A stretch of DNA of 64,000 nucleotides, taken from NCBI RefSeq assembly GCF_024713975.1, contig NC_091112.1:6262501-6326500 (forward strand), written 5' to 3'. The first letter of the stretch is position 1. Each line of letters begins with the position of its first letter. Positions 1-22,846 of this stretch are shown piece by piece. Source of the stretch: Paralichthys olivaceus (Eukaryota; Chordata; Actinopteri; Pleuronectiformes; Paralichthyidae). Below the pieces are notes generated by a model. It searched no databases. It saw only the letters and a program-made list of their open reading frames with translations, and was not told the DNA's origin. A program made the position numbers and the translations under genes.

Positions 1-285
1 AACACAGTCAAAGTGAGAGATTGTAGATGAAATAAAAAATAGCGAAGAAATAATGATCGAATTTAAAGAAAAACACGAAAATATTACGAGGAAGAACAAC
101 AAAAAGCACTAATAATAATGAAATGATAATAAGGAGATTAATTTAAAGATGTTTAGATCAATTCATTTACAAATCACGATATATATGTATTAACAAATTT
201 GAAATGATATATGTATGTGTATATATATTTATATTCCACAATGAATGGAAGTCAATGCAAAATCCTAATAAGATGCAAACCTGGA

Positions 286-327
<42 letters not shown>

Positions 328-1495
328 CCAAGCTGATTATTTTCAAAGAAATATTTCAAAACCAGAAAATGCTGTTTCTCTCGAACATTCACTGATCATT
401 GGGAGTAATAATTCATCACTGTGACACTTTGACACTTTATCTTACTGTACATATTGCACAATCCCTCCACTGGTATTTTTTTCAGTTTCAGTCACTTGTA
501 GCTTTAGTTTCTTTTTCTTTTTTTCTTCTCTCCTCCAGTGTCTCAACCCATTCTTGTCACACTCACTGATTTGCTGCCCTGTCCTGTGACAACATTTAAA
601 GTTGATGCCAACCACTGATATTATTGTGCCATGTGTCATGTTATCTTGAATGCAATGGGGAGGCGCAATCTGTGAAATCACCTCCTCTGTATTTGTTTGA
701 AATGAAAACCTGCAGGTTTGCTGTTAAAATAATCTTGGTGGTAAAGCTTATCACTGCTGCAGAACACAATGTTCCCAATGTGGATGCTGGACATCAAAAT
801 AAATTAAATTAAAGTTTATATATAGTTATAGTACTTTATTTGTAAGACAGGAAGCATTTTATTTCTTGTTTTAAAATGTGCTTTGATAAATGTGCTCATA
901 CTCTTACATATGGTTTGTCTCTAAGATATGAGCCACTGGGGCTTGGCAATTAAATAACATCAATGATTATATAATTTTCATCAATAACAATTTAGCAAAG
1001 GTTCAATATATACTGATATATTGCTTGTGCATGGTGAAAGCACAGTGAGGACGTTTAACACACAACTGAACCACCTCTGTTTGCAAATCCCTGCTCATAA
1101 ACAAGAGCTAAAGACCACAATGTTTGGAGCAAAAATCAGTGTTTGAACTTAATAATTTGACATTTATCGTGATAATTATCGATATCGAGCGGACGTTTGG
1201 GCTAAAACATGCGGTAAATGACTTGAATTTGAATGTCAGGGCTAACAGACACTTGGATGACACCACAGAAGCAGTATGGAGGCATTTTATGTTTTTTTCT
1301 GTTGTTTTTATTTGTTTGAAAAAGTGGTCACCATTAACTTCAATTGTATTGGCTTTGACTGCAATGCTGTTTACCCCTGAAACTCTGAAAACAAAGTTCA
1401 CGACTCAGATTTCCAAAGAAGAAAAAGAAACATTTATTTCATTTTGCATTTTGACATACATTTTTTCCGTTAGTGCCTTCAAGCAGTAGTAAATA
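1..1495. other. Gene-free AT-rich stretch left of the first S100 gene
   Basis: No exon, RNA gene or recognisable mobile element was found here. It holds a pure GT run at about 288-324 and otherwise AT-rich unique-looking sequence. Open frames on both strands are short, overlap each other and show no family resemblance. Confidence 0.6.
288..324. repeat. (GT)n microsatellite
   Basis: Uninterrupted GT dinucleotide run of about 37 bases in intergenic DNA. Confidence 0.95.
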
Positions 1496-1501
1496 TTTAT
1501 T
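1496..1501 (-). other. Poly(A) signal of the first S100 gene
   Basis: AATAAA on the minus strand (TTTATT on plus), about 85 bases past the stop codon of the S100 gene. It gives a short 3' UTR typical of S100 genes. Confidence 0.7.
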
Positions 1502-1584
1502 CTTTTTTCAGAACAGCTAGCTAGAGAAACTTTTTTCACAGAAAGGCACCTCTCTGTGTTGGTCTCCAGGTGGCGCTCTGGTCC

Positions 1585-2004
1585 CTATTTCTTCTTGCTC
1601 GTGAAGAACTCGTGGCACATCTGCGTGAGGCTGCACACCATGGCCGTATACTCCGCAAAGTCCACTTTGTTGTCCTTGTTATGGTCCAGGTCGTTGAAGA
1701 TGCGATCTATTGCGGTCTTGTCAGCGGAATTCTGCAGGTTAGAATAAATGTCAGGAGACATGTTGCTTCTGGAAGACATTAGTTGTAGTGAAGTTCTCAG
1801 ATGGTCATAAAACAGGGCTGGATTATCACTGGACTTGTGCATATTCAACACTCAGAAATCACTCACCCCCAGCATTTCTTTGAGCTCATTCTCAAGCAGC
1901 TCTTTCAGCTCACCCTTACTCAGGAAGAGTTCGTCCCCCTCTTTTTTAGAGTATCTATGAAAGGCGTTGATGAGGTGGCCCATGGCCTTCTGGACTTCAG
2001 ACAT
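1585..2004 (-). CDS. S100-family EF-hand calcium-binding protein (94 aa)
   Basis: Small dimeric calcium sensor of the S100 family, expected in cytosol and nucleus, exposing a target-binding surface when calcium binds. Coding exons are complement(1867..2004) and complement(1585..1731), joined in phase 0 (donor GTGAGT, acceptor CTGCAG), giving 46 + 48 = 94 residues, the normal S100 length. The N-terminal pseudo-EF loop runs about residues 19-32. The C-terminal canonical loop, residues 62-73, is complete, with D62, N64, D66, K68, D70 and E73. The start ATG lies seven bases inside the second transcribed exon (acceptor before 2011), as usual for S100 genes. It lies in tandem with a second S100 gene on the same strand 5 kb away. 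The sequence recalls S100A1, S100Z and S100P, but the paralogue is not certain, so no symbol is given. Family assignment is firm. Confidence 0.93.
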
Positions 2005-3131
2005 GATGACACTTGGTTCAAGAGGACAGAAATACGTTATGTCTCTGTGTTGATTGTACTGTGGGGTCAGATTATTGTACATCCTCAGAATGGACCAAAC
2101 AGGAGAAGCCTAGCTCTCATTCAAAGCTGCTGTGGCTCCATCTAGAGGCCGAGTCCAGACCTGTTCTCTTTCACCCATGCAAATTGAAATGGATCATGAG
2201 GTATGGTGGTCAAATTTGATTTGCTAACAGAGAGCACAGTTTATTTCCATAGCTGGAGGGTGTTGGCAGAGGGAGAAAACTGAGAGTAATGCAGGGATTG
2301 AACAGATTTATTTAGTTACAATAAAAGTTTTAACTGTTTTGACTTTTTTCACAGTCTGCTTCGCCATTATGCCAGTACTCCCTTTCCTCCTGCTACAGCA
2401 TTAATGGCTATATATCTATATGTATAAATGATATGCAATGCATGCTAATTTCCTTTGTTGACATCATTGCTTTTGTTTCTGCCAGTGTTTTTCCTCTGAC
2501 TTTTCCATTGGGGCTGGATAAAAATAAACCCTGAGTTTCCACCAGGGCCCCAACCACATTTATTTGCCCATGTCACCGGTCTCTAACGCAACATTTCTGG
2601 CGAGTGACACAGGACATTGTTATGGCGACAGTTGATTCTCTCCAGGTATCTACGCTGAACTAGGTAAAGAAGCAGGTCAAGACTTGATTAAAGTCCCTGT
2701 GGTGATCTGTTTTCTTAATGTCTGAAAAGTGTTTTATTTTTTTCCACTGACTCCACGGACCCAAGAGAATCAGTTCTGGTTGTAGGTCTGACTCACATGG
2801 TGCTGCTTTGTCTCCAGGGAAGGACTTGTGGCATTGGAAGGTTTGTAAACACATGGGAGTCGTGGAGGAAGAGAGCACAAAACACAAACTGCACCACTGT
2901 TCAGATGTTTGATTTGGTCGCAACTGAAGCATTTGCAACCAAAAGGTCATGCAACAAGTTTCTGAACATGCAGCACATGAGCCGTGTCTGTTGCATCATT
3001 GCAAAGCAATGACAAGGAGTCATAGCTCAAAAGTTCTCACAGAGCTGGTAGTTCATGGATTTTTTTAAATATTTCACACAAATAACAAACCAAACAACAA
3101 GTAAAACAACATTGTTTAGATTTCTACTCAC

Positions 3132-3220
3132 CGAGGTTGAGGTTTGTGGAGATTGGAGAGTGAAAATCAATCTGGCAGGCGCTGGAGTGATGGAGAAATG
3201 GATGCAGAGGATGCTTTATA
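3132..3220 (-). promoter_or_regulatory. TATA box and untranslated first exon of the first S100 gene
   Basis: On the minus strand TATAAAG (3220..3214) is followed about 80 bases on by a good splice donor, CTCG|GTGAGT, with the last exon base at 3132. The predicted start is near 3190, giving a 5' UTR exon of about 55 bases. It would splice to the acceptor just before 2011. This two-part 5' UTR is the usual S100 gene plan and is repeated in the second S100 gene here. The start site itself is inferred. Confidence 0.65.
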
Positions 3221-3764
3221 CATCACCACACCCATCGTCCCTCCCTCCATAATGCTCCATAATGTCCCTTTCTTCCTCAACCACACCTCCGCCCCTGGTG
3301 TCCTGTGACATGTCTTTTCTGTGAGAAACATTTGTTGCTTGGAGATCATCAACAGATGATTATTTATGTCAACTGTTATGGAATCTGATATGATTCATTT
3401 CATTTATGTCGACATCAGAACTGCAGTGCACATGTGAATTAAGGAAGGAAATGCTGAAAGAAAATGATAAAGTAGTTTATCACAGTAACTTCATCAATGT
3501 TTTGATCTCAAGATTTGAATCTAAAATGAATGCGGTTAGCACAGCTGACTGGAATAAAGAGCAGCAGTGTGATGTAACACTAAGGCTGACTTTTTCAAAG
3601 CAAATATTTTTCAGTGCTTGTTGCAGCTGCAATAAAACTTCATAAAATCGTCTGAAAACTGTTTATATTCTTTAGTGGAATGCATTTGAGGAGTTTTATT
3701 TTATTGTATTTAAATAGATCTTCTTTTAATTTTTTAAACTTTATGTTTTTTTTTTTTTTAAGCA

Positions 3765-3850
3765 TTGCTCTTACTGCTGGGCTGACCTGTCCTCTTGTTC
3801 GACAATTTTGTACTGTGTGGAAACTTACATATGACAATAAACTTGAAACT
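3765..3850 (+). repeat. Probable LINE 3' tail fragment
   Basis: Ends in GACAATAAACTTGAAACTTGAG, preceded by an unrelated pyrimidine-rich segment. Short repeated tails of the form ACAATAAA-CTTGAA are typical 3' ends of fish L2/CR1-type LINEs and the SINEs that use them. No coding part of an element remains. Confidence 0.4.
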
Positions 3851-4732
3851 TGAGTTATAGATTTGATATCTATTTCTCGTTACTGGGTACGTTGCAGCTC
3901 GCAGCTGTTCATTCTTTATTCATTCTTTAAAAGAATCCTTGACCTTTGAAAACACATATTTCTCAAGATGGTAGGGAGGTCATGAGACAACAAACCACAA
4001 AAAGTGAAGGTTAAGTTTCCTCCTAAGAAATTATTATTGTTACATTGACTTATTCAACATATGCTTAAATCATGACCTCACCTGCACATATTTGTTTCTC
4101 AGTTTGCAGTTTTGTCATATATGTTATCTGTGTGCAGCAAACCCTAAATACAATTTTCTGCCTTTTTTCTTTGGATCAAATGTGAAGATGTATCCAGACT
4201 ACTTTGCAAATCCAACGACCAAATAAACAATCATGCATGTTTGTTTTAAATCAAATGCATAGTTTTACAAAACATTTCAATTATATGTTGTACCAACTAA
4301 TTCCTGGTGTTTTGTGTCTTTAATTGTCATTTTTGCTGTTGTTTTATTGGATTGTTTGTGATAAATAGGATTCTGAAATAAAAACCGTTAGGCCTGGTGA
4401 CTCAGTGAGCCTGGATTGTTGCAGCCGTCAGTGGCTCCTGTCCTCCTTGCAATTTTTTGGTCGAGGCTGTGACTCACAGTCATGTCCGTGACGCGAGTGA
4501 ATCATGCTGCAGAGACCTGAAACAAGAGAAGACAAAAATCAACACTGGCAACTCTGTGTGTATGTGTATTTTTGTGTGCGTGTTATCTCCTCTTTGCTCA
4601 GGGTGCAGTTACTTTTTTTAAGTTACTTTAAATTAAAGTACAGATCATAGATGAGCACATTAATGTTTTCTAAGAACAGACTTTGTAGTGCAAACACAGT
4701 TTTTCCATTGCACTACTTTTGTCACTGAGTGT

Positions 4733-4771
4733 CTAAGTGATTGAAGTAGTCACACTACTTCAATCACTTAG
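4733..4771. repeat. Perfect 18-bp inverted repeat, 3-nt loop
   Basis: The left arm CTAAGTGATTGAAGTAGT (4733-4750) is exactly complementary to the right arm at 4754-4771, separated only by CAC. It lies in gene-free DNA between the S100 genes. The stem is too short and the loop too tight for an ordinary microRNA precursor. Confidence 0.95.
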
Positions 4772-5890
4772 AGAAGGAATCTCCATGGAAACCACAAACC
4801 GTGTTATTTCCTGCTGTGATTCACATGAGAGATGTTTAAAGTATACAGCTGCAGCAGATTTAAAAACTGATCAAATATCCAAGGCCAATAATCAGGGACG
4901 CAATTACACTATCTAGCGGTGAAGTATACACACAGCATATTTTCCAAGTGTGCCCTCCCAGAAAATGATTCCTCTGAAATATTTTGACCAGAAAAACAAT
5001 TGTGAGAGTTGCTAATATATTAAATATTTGTTGATTTTTTTTATTAATGATAATAATACTAATATATCAATTATAATAATAATAATTGTTGTTGTTGTTG
5101 TTTGCATTGCATTATAATCTGTATTATCATGTAGGGTCAAGGGGGAGCTGGAGACATATTGATAATAGTTATTGTATCGTAATAATAATAATAATCATGA
5201 AGGTTTTGCATATCCTTTCAGCTGTGAATATACTGTATCTAGCACTGTTATCCCACAACCAAGCAACAGCAAAAGAGGAACAAATAAATGGACATGACGC
5301 ACTCCAACATTTTTGTAAGCTACACCATCAGCTACAACAAGATCTCAACAGTCAGACGTCAGATCCAGTGGAAACAGCTACAGCACATTCAGTGCTGATA
5401 TGTTCAGAACATTGCTGCATAATGTCCACTGAGAGGGGCTGTTGTGTCTTTCTGCATATGTCCAGCAAAGGTGTGGCATGGGTGGGTGAATGTTTGCTTA
5501 TCTTGGTGTTTAAATCAGTACACGTCTCCACTAGGAACGACTCGAGAAACAATAAAACTACATGGATGCAGCATTAATCATGTGATGACAAAGGTCGTGA
5601 TCTCAGCATTACTAAGTGGAGCAACTTTTGGCTCGTTCATTGTCGTCACAACTTAATGCCTGGTCTCTTGTGTCATGCCTCGAGAAATGAAATCATCTAA
5701 TCAAATAATGCTGGTGTTGTTTTAGGCTACATGATACACATGCAGCATGCACTCTATATTTCTACTGTGTGAACTGCACAAAAGGGACATTGAGAAAACA
5801 GTCAGCAAAAGTAGGAATTCCCGGCTCTGTACTCAGCTGTGGATCACATGGGTGTGGTGCTTGTTTAAAGAGGGGGCTGAATCCAAACTG

Positions 5891-5902
5891 CACACACACA
5901 CA

Positions 5903-5940
<38 letters not shown>
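5891..5940. repeat. (CA)n microsatellite with one GA interruption
   Basis: Fifty bases of CA with a single CAGA interruption near the left end. It flanks the CA-associated repeat that follows. Confidence 0.95.
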
Positions 5941-5941
<1 letters not shown>

Positions 5942-5989
5942 TTGACTTGCCTTATTTTCCTGGACACTTACCTAAACCTAAATCAACCT

Positions 5990-6370
5990 TAAAACATGTT
6001 GATATGTTGCGTTGTAAGAACTTTCTTTTCGTTATGATAAGTCTCCATAATGTGACTGCGTAAAAAGATTTAGCCTATGTCCCCACAACATGAGCAATAT
6101 CTGGACAGACCACACACACACACACACACACAAACAGACACACAGGTTTGTAAAGCTATACTTTCTAGGACTTTGCATTGACCTCCAGTCAGTATAGGCA
6201 GCCTAACCAAAACCTTAACCCAAGCATAACCCTAATCTTTACATAACCACACCACACATCTTACCCCTGATCTCAACCAGGACCTTAGAAATTAAGTTTT
6301 GCTTCATTTACTGGGCTTTGGTCCCCATGAGGTTTGCTGGTCCTCACAAGAATAGTGTTTTTAGTATATA
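5990..6370 (-). repeat. CA-associated interspersed repeat, 'GGTTAGGGTT' family, copy 1
   Basis: Contains the marks of a widespread fish repeat that sits beside CA microsatellites: 'GTCCCCACAA', a string of 'CCTAACC/CCTTAACCC/CATAACCCTAA' units (about 6200-6250), and 'TTTGGTCCCCATGAGG...GGTCCTCACAAGAATAG' (about 6318-6355). A second copy lies in the other orientation near 40950-41210. A short (CA)n at 6111-6132 is inside it. Confidence 0.7.
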
Positions 6371-7338
6371 AGGTCCTAAAGTGGTACAGAAAACAAGTAC
6401 AGTACGTTGTAGCCTAGCAACGCGTCTGTTTGCCCTGTAGTCATGAACATTGGTCGGCCACAAACTCAGACTCTGCCCAAGGATGTGTGTGTGTGCAATG
6501 CTCATGAGACTCATGAGATTCTGTTTGCCCTGAGTTTTCCCTCATAGGCATACCTTCCACAGGGAAAGCCTGCCTACTTCACCAGGATTGGCAGATGATC
6601 AACCAGAGTCCACTCGTTAACATGTGGCATGGAAGGATTCTATTGGTGGAGCTCAGTCGTCTTCAGCCTGAGGAGAAGTGCTGCCTGCAAGACTTTATTT
6701 TAGGGCAAAACGAGTCAGAGTCCAACTCAGGAAAAGTCAGGAGGAGTGGGTGAGGGGGTGTTATCCAACTTTCAGCAGACATGAAACACAATGAAAAGAA
6801 TTTAGTGGAAAAAACTGAGTGGTGATCCTGATGCCCTGTGACTCAGACGCTCCACTTTTATTCGTCCTGCTCAAATGGGACTGACTGGAACGCAGCAAAC
6901 TTTTACTCAGTTAGCACCCAGACACCTAATATATCTGTTTATGTTGCCATCATGTTACGACATCACCTTCACAGAGAGGTGAGTGCACGTCTAGAACATT
7001 CTTCAGATTCCTCAGAGCGGTGATGAGCAGGGGGCTTTATCAAACAGAGAGGGAGTGGTCCGTCTACCCTTTGATACAGTGGGAGGCATAAAATATTACA
7101 TCAACACACCCAGTGTTGTCTGTTCACTATGCAAGGACATGATGATCTCTGTGCTGAGCTTCCCCCGGGAGGGAAATCAACAGGAAACAAGAGCTCTAAT
7201 GTGGCTTACTGTCCTTTTTCAATATTCATTTAAACTGAGAGGGGACACATGGCTTCATATTCAAATGAGAGATCACTGAAAGACAAACACAACACCCAAC
7301 ACACAACAGACACAAGAGGTTTGAAATTCTTCATTGTA

Positions 7339-7344
7339 TTTAAT
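7339..7344 (-). other. Poly(A) signal (ATTAAA) of the second S100 gene
   Basis: ATTAAA on the minus strand, about 75 bases past the stop codon. It is the commonest variant of AATAAA and the only candidate close to the gene. Confidence 0.55.
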
Positions 7345-7416
7345 GGACAAAACTCTCTTTACAAAAATTGAAATGCTTTTTGTGGCTTCTTCTCCTCTCT
7401 CCCCCGCTGCCGTCCT

Positions 7417-7811
7417 TCACTTCTTTGTCTTCTTGTGCATGTGCATCTGGTAGCAATGCTCACAGGCAATGGAAAGTCCGACAACCAGAGAAACAAACTC
7501 CTCAAAGTCCACCTGGCCGTCGCCGTTGGTGTCCAGGTCCTTCATGATCTTGTCGATAGCAGCGGGGTCCTTCTGACTCTGGAGGGGGCATCAACAAGAA
7601 AACAACAATGAGGTGATATGATAATATGGAATACGTTAGAATCTTCGGGCACGTTGGTCGTCTCTCTCACCAGAAGGAAGTTGGACAGCTCGTTTTCCAT
7701 CAACTCTCTGAGCTCTCGTCGGTTCAGGGTGGTGGTCTTGTTGTCCTTTGAGGCGTAACGGTGGAACACTTTGATGAGTGACTCCATGGCTGTTTCCAGT
7801 TCAGAAGGCAT
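7417..7811 (-). CDS. S100-family EF-hand protein, S100A1-like N-terminus (100 aa)
   Basis: Second S100 calcium sensor, tandem with the gene at 1585-2004. Coding exons are complement(7671..7811) and complement(7417..7578), joined in phase 0 (donor GTGAGA, acceptor CCTCCAG), giving 47 + 53 = 100 residues. The N-terminus (MPSELETAMESLI) is close to human S100A1. The pseudo-EF loop spans about 20-33. The canonical loop at 63-74 has D63, N65, D67, Q69, D71 and E74. The tail is unusual: a CEQC pair (C86, C89) followed by Y-Q-M-H-M-H and a lysine-rich end, which could bind another metal, but this is only inference. The exact paralogue (S100A1, S100A11 or a fish-specific S100) cannot be fixed here. 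The ATG lies 16 bases after the acceptor at 7828-7829. Confidence 0.93.
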
Positions 7812-8886
7812 GGTTTCTGTCTTTAGACTGAAAAATCAAGTTACAAACAATAAAGTGAAAGTGATGAATAGGATCACTGATGGCATACAGTTACCTTTAA
7901 TGGCCAAAGTCACAACAAGACCTCAGAGAATTTTGAAAAATGACTGACGGCTGAATGGAAAAGAAAATGGTTTCAGCTTAAACTTTCTCAAATGACTCTC
8001 AGAGAGGAAGGTTTCCTCTGATGACTGTATATAAATATGAGATAAAGTAAAATGAAGTAGAATTATGACTTGTCTATGTGTGGATTTGCTTGATTCTTGT
8101 TTTTTTGCTCTGTCTCGTGGAGAAAAAGGAGTGCTCCATTGCTTTGTATGCAAGAAGGGAAAGCACAATACTTTGCTCTCAGCTCCAGCCCCCTTCCCAC
8201 TGCATGAGTAATGTTCATCTGAGGTAATGAGACTGAGATAAGACCTGTTATTAAGTTGTTACCACAGCGGTACTGACAGGATTTAAAAAAACAACCACAA
8301 AGTACTGTGTCTCATTTCTGTCTCATTTCAATGGTTAAAAAAGAATTGAGAGGATGACAGTGGAGAACTTTAGATGAATGAGGAAAAATAAAATGTACCA
8401 ATTCCCCCAAAATGTGAAGTTTGATGCATGAAGTTACAGAGTCCAACCACACCCTCAGGGTAGATGCATAACAAAACTACAAGAAGTGTGTTCACAAGGG
8501 TCAAATAAAGTAAAACTGGAGAAAATAAGGTTTGTATTCAGTGAGCGATTCATGTATTATCACACTGTTTGAATCTTATACACGTTATAGTAACTGTTAA
8601 ATAAAGTTAATATCTTCATGTATAACTCTCATAAATATCTTATAATATTCTTAGATAGCATTAGTCCTAAAGTCTTTGAAATAAAGTCCGTGTAGGTTGA
8701 GCTCTTGGACAAAACTAAGCATGACTTCCACAGACAGGACACGTTTCCCTTTAGAAAACTTGCGACTGGTGGATACGACTAACTACTGCAACACAGTCCC
8801 TCCACAAACTAACTGTCCCTGCAGGCATTACAGTGTCTGTGACAATCATAGAGAGGAGCTCAGAGAGGAGCAGTGTTGGATCTTAC

Positions 8887-8970
8887 CGTGCAGAGCTGGG
8901 ACGTGGTCACTCAGAGGAGCAGAAGTGGGAATGTGAAGAACTTTGGAAAAAGTGAAGCAATGAATTTATA
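8887..8970 (-). promoter_or_regulatory. TATA box and untranslated first exon of the second S100 gene
   Basis: Minus-strand TATAAAT (8970..8964) lies about 75 bases before a splice donor, CACG|GTAAGA, with the last exon base at 8887. The predicted start is near 8938. The exon would splice to the acceptor before 7827. The layout mirrors the first S100 gene. Confidence 0.65.
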
Positions 8971-8999
8971 GTGAGGCGACGCCCAGACTGCTGTGTATG

Positions 9000-10740
9000 T
9001 GTGTAGGAGTGTGTGTGTGTGTGTGTGTGAGTGTGAGTCAGATATAAATGGCTCACCCAGATTATAACGGTGTTGAGCAGTAACCACACAAACAGAAAAG
9101 TATTAATTGAAACTTTAGTCCAGATTTATTTACTTTTAATAACAGCAACTCCTATTTCTTCTATAAAAAGATTACTGTGAGAATTTTTTATGCATGTGTG
9201 TGTTTTTAGGTGTGTATATAATTATATAAACGTCTCTGTGTAAATGTCTAAAGAATATATAAATATATATATTTGTGTGTATTTAAAAGATATATACACG
9301 TATGTATACACACACACGTGTTTATATACACACATGTACATACACACACACTAACATTGTATATATCGACCAATTGTACTATAATGGGTTAAAACTCCCT
9401 TCCACATTTTCTGCATGTTCATTTATAATTAAGCAATTTGATAAAACACATGTAAAACAAAGCAGCTTGACATAAATTAAATACCTAATAAACTGTTCTT
9501 AAAACTTGTGGCACACAAAACATTGAGGATGAAGGACCCAACCAGTCAGGGGGTCAAGCCTCTAATAGAAATGTGTGATTTATCAATGACACAATTGAGT
9601 AAACTTGTCATTTTGGCTAATGAATAATCAAGAGGTGGATTTATCATGAAAAAGAATGTGGGAGTGAGTGGGAAACAATGTGGGATAGTCAATCAACAGC
9701 GTTTTAACATACTTTACGAGATGACTTCACTAAACAGTCCTATTGTCCCTCGGTGACTGAGTGATTAACGACACGTGATCAAGTGATTGGATCTACACCG
9801 AAACAGAACAAAAGACATTTCTTATGAATGTTGCCATGACACACTTTAATATTGTACAATAATAAATATGATTTCATCTGAATTGATGGAGGTTGCTCTA
9901 TTCATTTAGTTATATCATATATACTTTACTGACACTGTCCATTATAATGAAGCTTGAAATAGACAAATTACATTCCACAACGTTCTACATTTTTAAAAAT
10001 AATTTGTGAAAGACTAAAGATGTTGAAATGAAAGAATATTAGTTTGGGGGACATTTTGTTTTGTGCTATTAACATTATTGTATGTTCCCCTTTGTTTTAC
10101 TCATTCTGTTTTACTGTAGAGTTGAGCGCCATCTTGTGGTGAAAACATTTCTAACGTTCCTATACTGAATAAGATAGAGCTCTACTTACGCCCTCATGTG
10201 GAATAGACTGGTATTACACATCATCGTCTGCATGCATGATAAACACACCTGGCTGCAAATTGTTAGTTTCCAAGTTAGTTTTTTACACACACAGGAACTT
10301 CTAAACAATTTGAGTGTTTTCATTTTAAGCTGCTTCATACTTACATTCAGACCCAATGCAGAACACATTTCTTGCCAAACCCAGGCCTCTACATTCATTC
10401 TGTGCCTCACACCTGAAAGACACGCAGAGATTACACCTTCCAGCATGTTCAGCTTTTAATATCAGCCTTTGCATCGTGCTTTGAAATTGGATAAGCGTCA
10501 GATAAGATCAATCAAACCCAAAGGCAGAGCAGCAGCTTTAAGGAGTCAGGTTCACATCAGCTGGAACATGTTACTGTAGCAGCCTGACTTTCTGAGGATC
10601 CTTTATTCTGCCACCATGCAGCCTATGAATCACTGGAAACGGCTGGTGATGTCGGTCTGCGTTACATCTCCAGGTTCCCTCTCTGATGGAGGACTCAGAT
10701 CGGTTCTCCCATCCGACATTGACATCAATCTCTCACCCTG

Positions 10741-10796
<56 letters not shown>

Positions 10797-11155
10797 CACA
10801 TCATTTGAAGGCATCCGGTGCGGGATGGTAAGGGTGGGGGGCGGGATGTCTGGGTGAGGAACACAGCTACAGGCATCTGTTAATATTCAGCGTGGACACA
10901 CACTGACATTCGCATCACATTTATCCATCTGCGCCTTCTTCTCTGTATTTTTATTCTCAGAAGCTGACGTTTATCAGCCCTTTTTCCCCCCCGTGCGTAA
11001 AAATGGGTAAAGATGGATAAACCGACAGATCTGAATTATCTAGCGGATCAAAGCTGCACATTTTTGGAGTTATTAATATGTTCCTCATGGCCTGTGGCCT
11101 AGATACGTCTCAGTTTATATCCAGATGATGAAAACGGGGGAGCTGTTTTCTTAAA
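9000..11155. other. Spacer between the second S100 gene and trim46
   Basis: The S100 gene and trim46 diverge from this stretch, so it should hold upstream control sequence of both. It contains GT runs (about 9010-9029 and 10742-10795), an AT- and TATA-rich tract with CA/TG steps (about 9190-9365), and no supportable exon. The last 250 bases before trim46 exon 1 are more mixed in composition and are the likely core promoter, but I see no clear TATA box. Confidence 0.5.
10742..10795. repeat. (GT)27 microsatellite
   Basis: Perfect 54-base TG/GT run about 360 bases upstream of the trim46 start codon. Confidence 0.97.
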
Positions 11156-21991
<10,836 letters not shown>

Positions 21992-22639
21992 TGCCTGATC
22001 TGAGGTTATATGGTTATTTGGAATGTAATTGGTAATCGTGAAGTATTTACTCAGCTAGAGCGGAAGGTTAGACATCTCAGCGATTTTGTTTCGTATTTAA
22101 TTTTCTTTTTACGAGAAAATGTTTCTATAGCAACAAATATGCAATGTAATTAAGTTTCTTACATTTTTGTTATGAGTGGTTTTGCAAGAAGTATTGCTTA
22201 AGTAGTGTTGGAATATCCAGCACTTGATCTGTAATTATATCTTTGATGCTTGCACTTAGCGGCTATATTGCATATGTTTATAAAGCTAATGTAGATACAG
22301 CACCTCACTATCAGTTAACTTTACTATAGAAGCTTTTACTCTGTCACTTCATGTCCTTAATGCTTAAAGCTTCACATATGTTCGATTTATATAGATATAT
22401 GATTCAATTGTGAGTAGAAAAAGGTCCTGAATATTTTATTGCAGCCGTGACTTAATTTTCACAGTCGTGAAACCAAAGTGGTATTGTCTTCATGAGATGT
22501 AAATGCGGTAAATTAGAGGTAGAGAGGAACAATGAGGCAATACTGTAATTAGAAGCAATTATACCTCTGCTGCATATAATCAGTAGTTTCCACAGTCCTG
22601 TTTGTGCATCGCTATTTTGCTTTTTAAATTAACAAGTGA

Positions 22640-22640
<1 letters not shown>

Positions 22641-22670
<30 letters not shown>
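22641..22670. repeat. (GT)15 microsatellite in the trim46 3' UTR
   Basis: Perfect 30-base TG run between the trim46 stop codon and its likely poly(A) signal, so probably transcribed in the 3' UTR. Confidence 0.9.
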
Positions 22671-22671
<1 letters not shown>

Positions 22672-22840
22672 TTGGACTGATTCATTGTCTGACGGCAAAA
22701 AGTTGTTTCCTTTTTCTTAACCTTGCTTGATTTTAAGTAAATGAGCAGCGCTTCTTTTGATCAGCAGATTAAATCCATGTAAACTTCACCTGCTGGCAGA
22801 ATGTTTGCAAAAGAAAAACGGATCAAGGAAATGAACACTG

Positions 22841-22846
22841 AATAAA
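22841..22846 (+). other. trim46: Likely poly(A) signal of trim46
   Basis: First clear AATAAA after the stop codon, giving a 3' UTR of about 870 bases. It is followed within 80 bases by T/G-rich sequence (CTTCCTGTTTGTTTGTTCG), as expected downstream of a cleavage site. Confidence 0.6.

Larger units (their letters stand above)
3221..7338. other. Intergenic stretch between the two S100 genes
   Basis: No supported gene. It contains a probable LINE 3' tail (about 3765-3850), a perfect short hairpin (4733-4771), AT-rich trinucleotide-like sequence (about 5040-5200), CA runs, and a copy of a CA-associated fish repeat (about 5990-6370). The longest open frame here (163 codons at 5086-5577) begins in low-complexity sequence and resembles no family. 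Confidence 0.6.

Noticed and set aside
446-460. TATTGCAC word resembling the miR-92 seed match
   Set aside because: Only the first eight bases agree and no hairpin precursor surrounds it. miR-92b lies near TRIM46 in human, so I looked for it, but its mature sequence was not found.
4733-4771. The hairpin as a microRNA precursor
   Set aside because: An 18-bp stem with a 3-base loop is too short for normal processing.
5086-5577. 163-codon plus-strand frame between the S100 genes
   Set aside because: Starts in AT-rich repeat DNA, has no splice context, no family resemblance and no promoter or poly(A) pattern.
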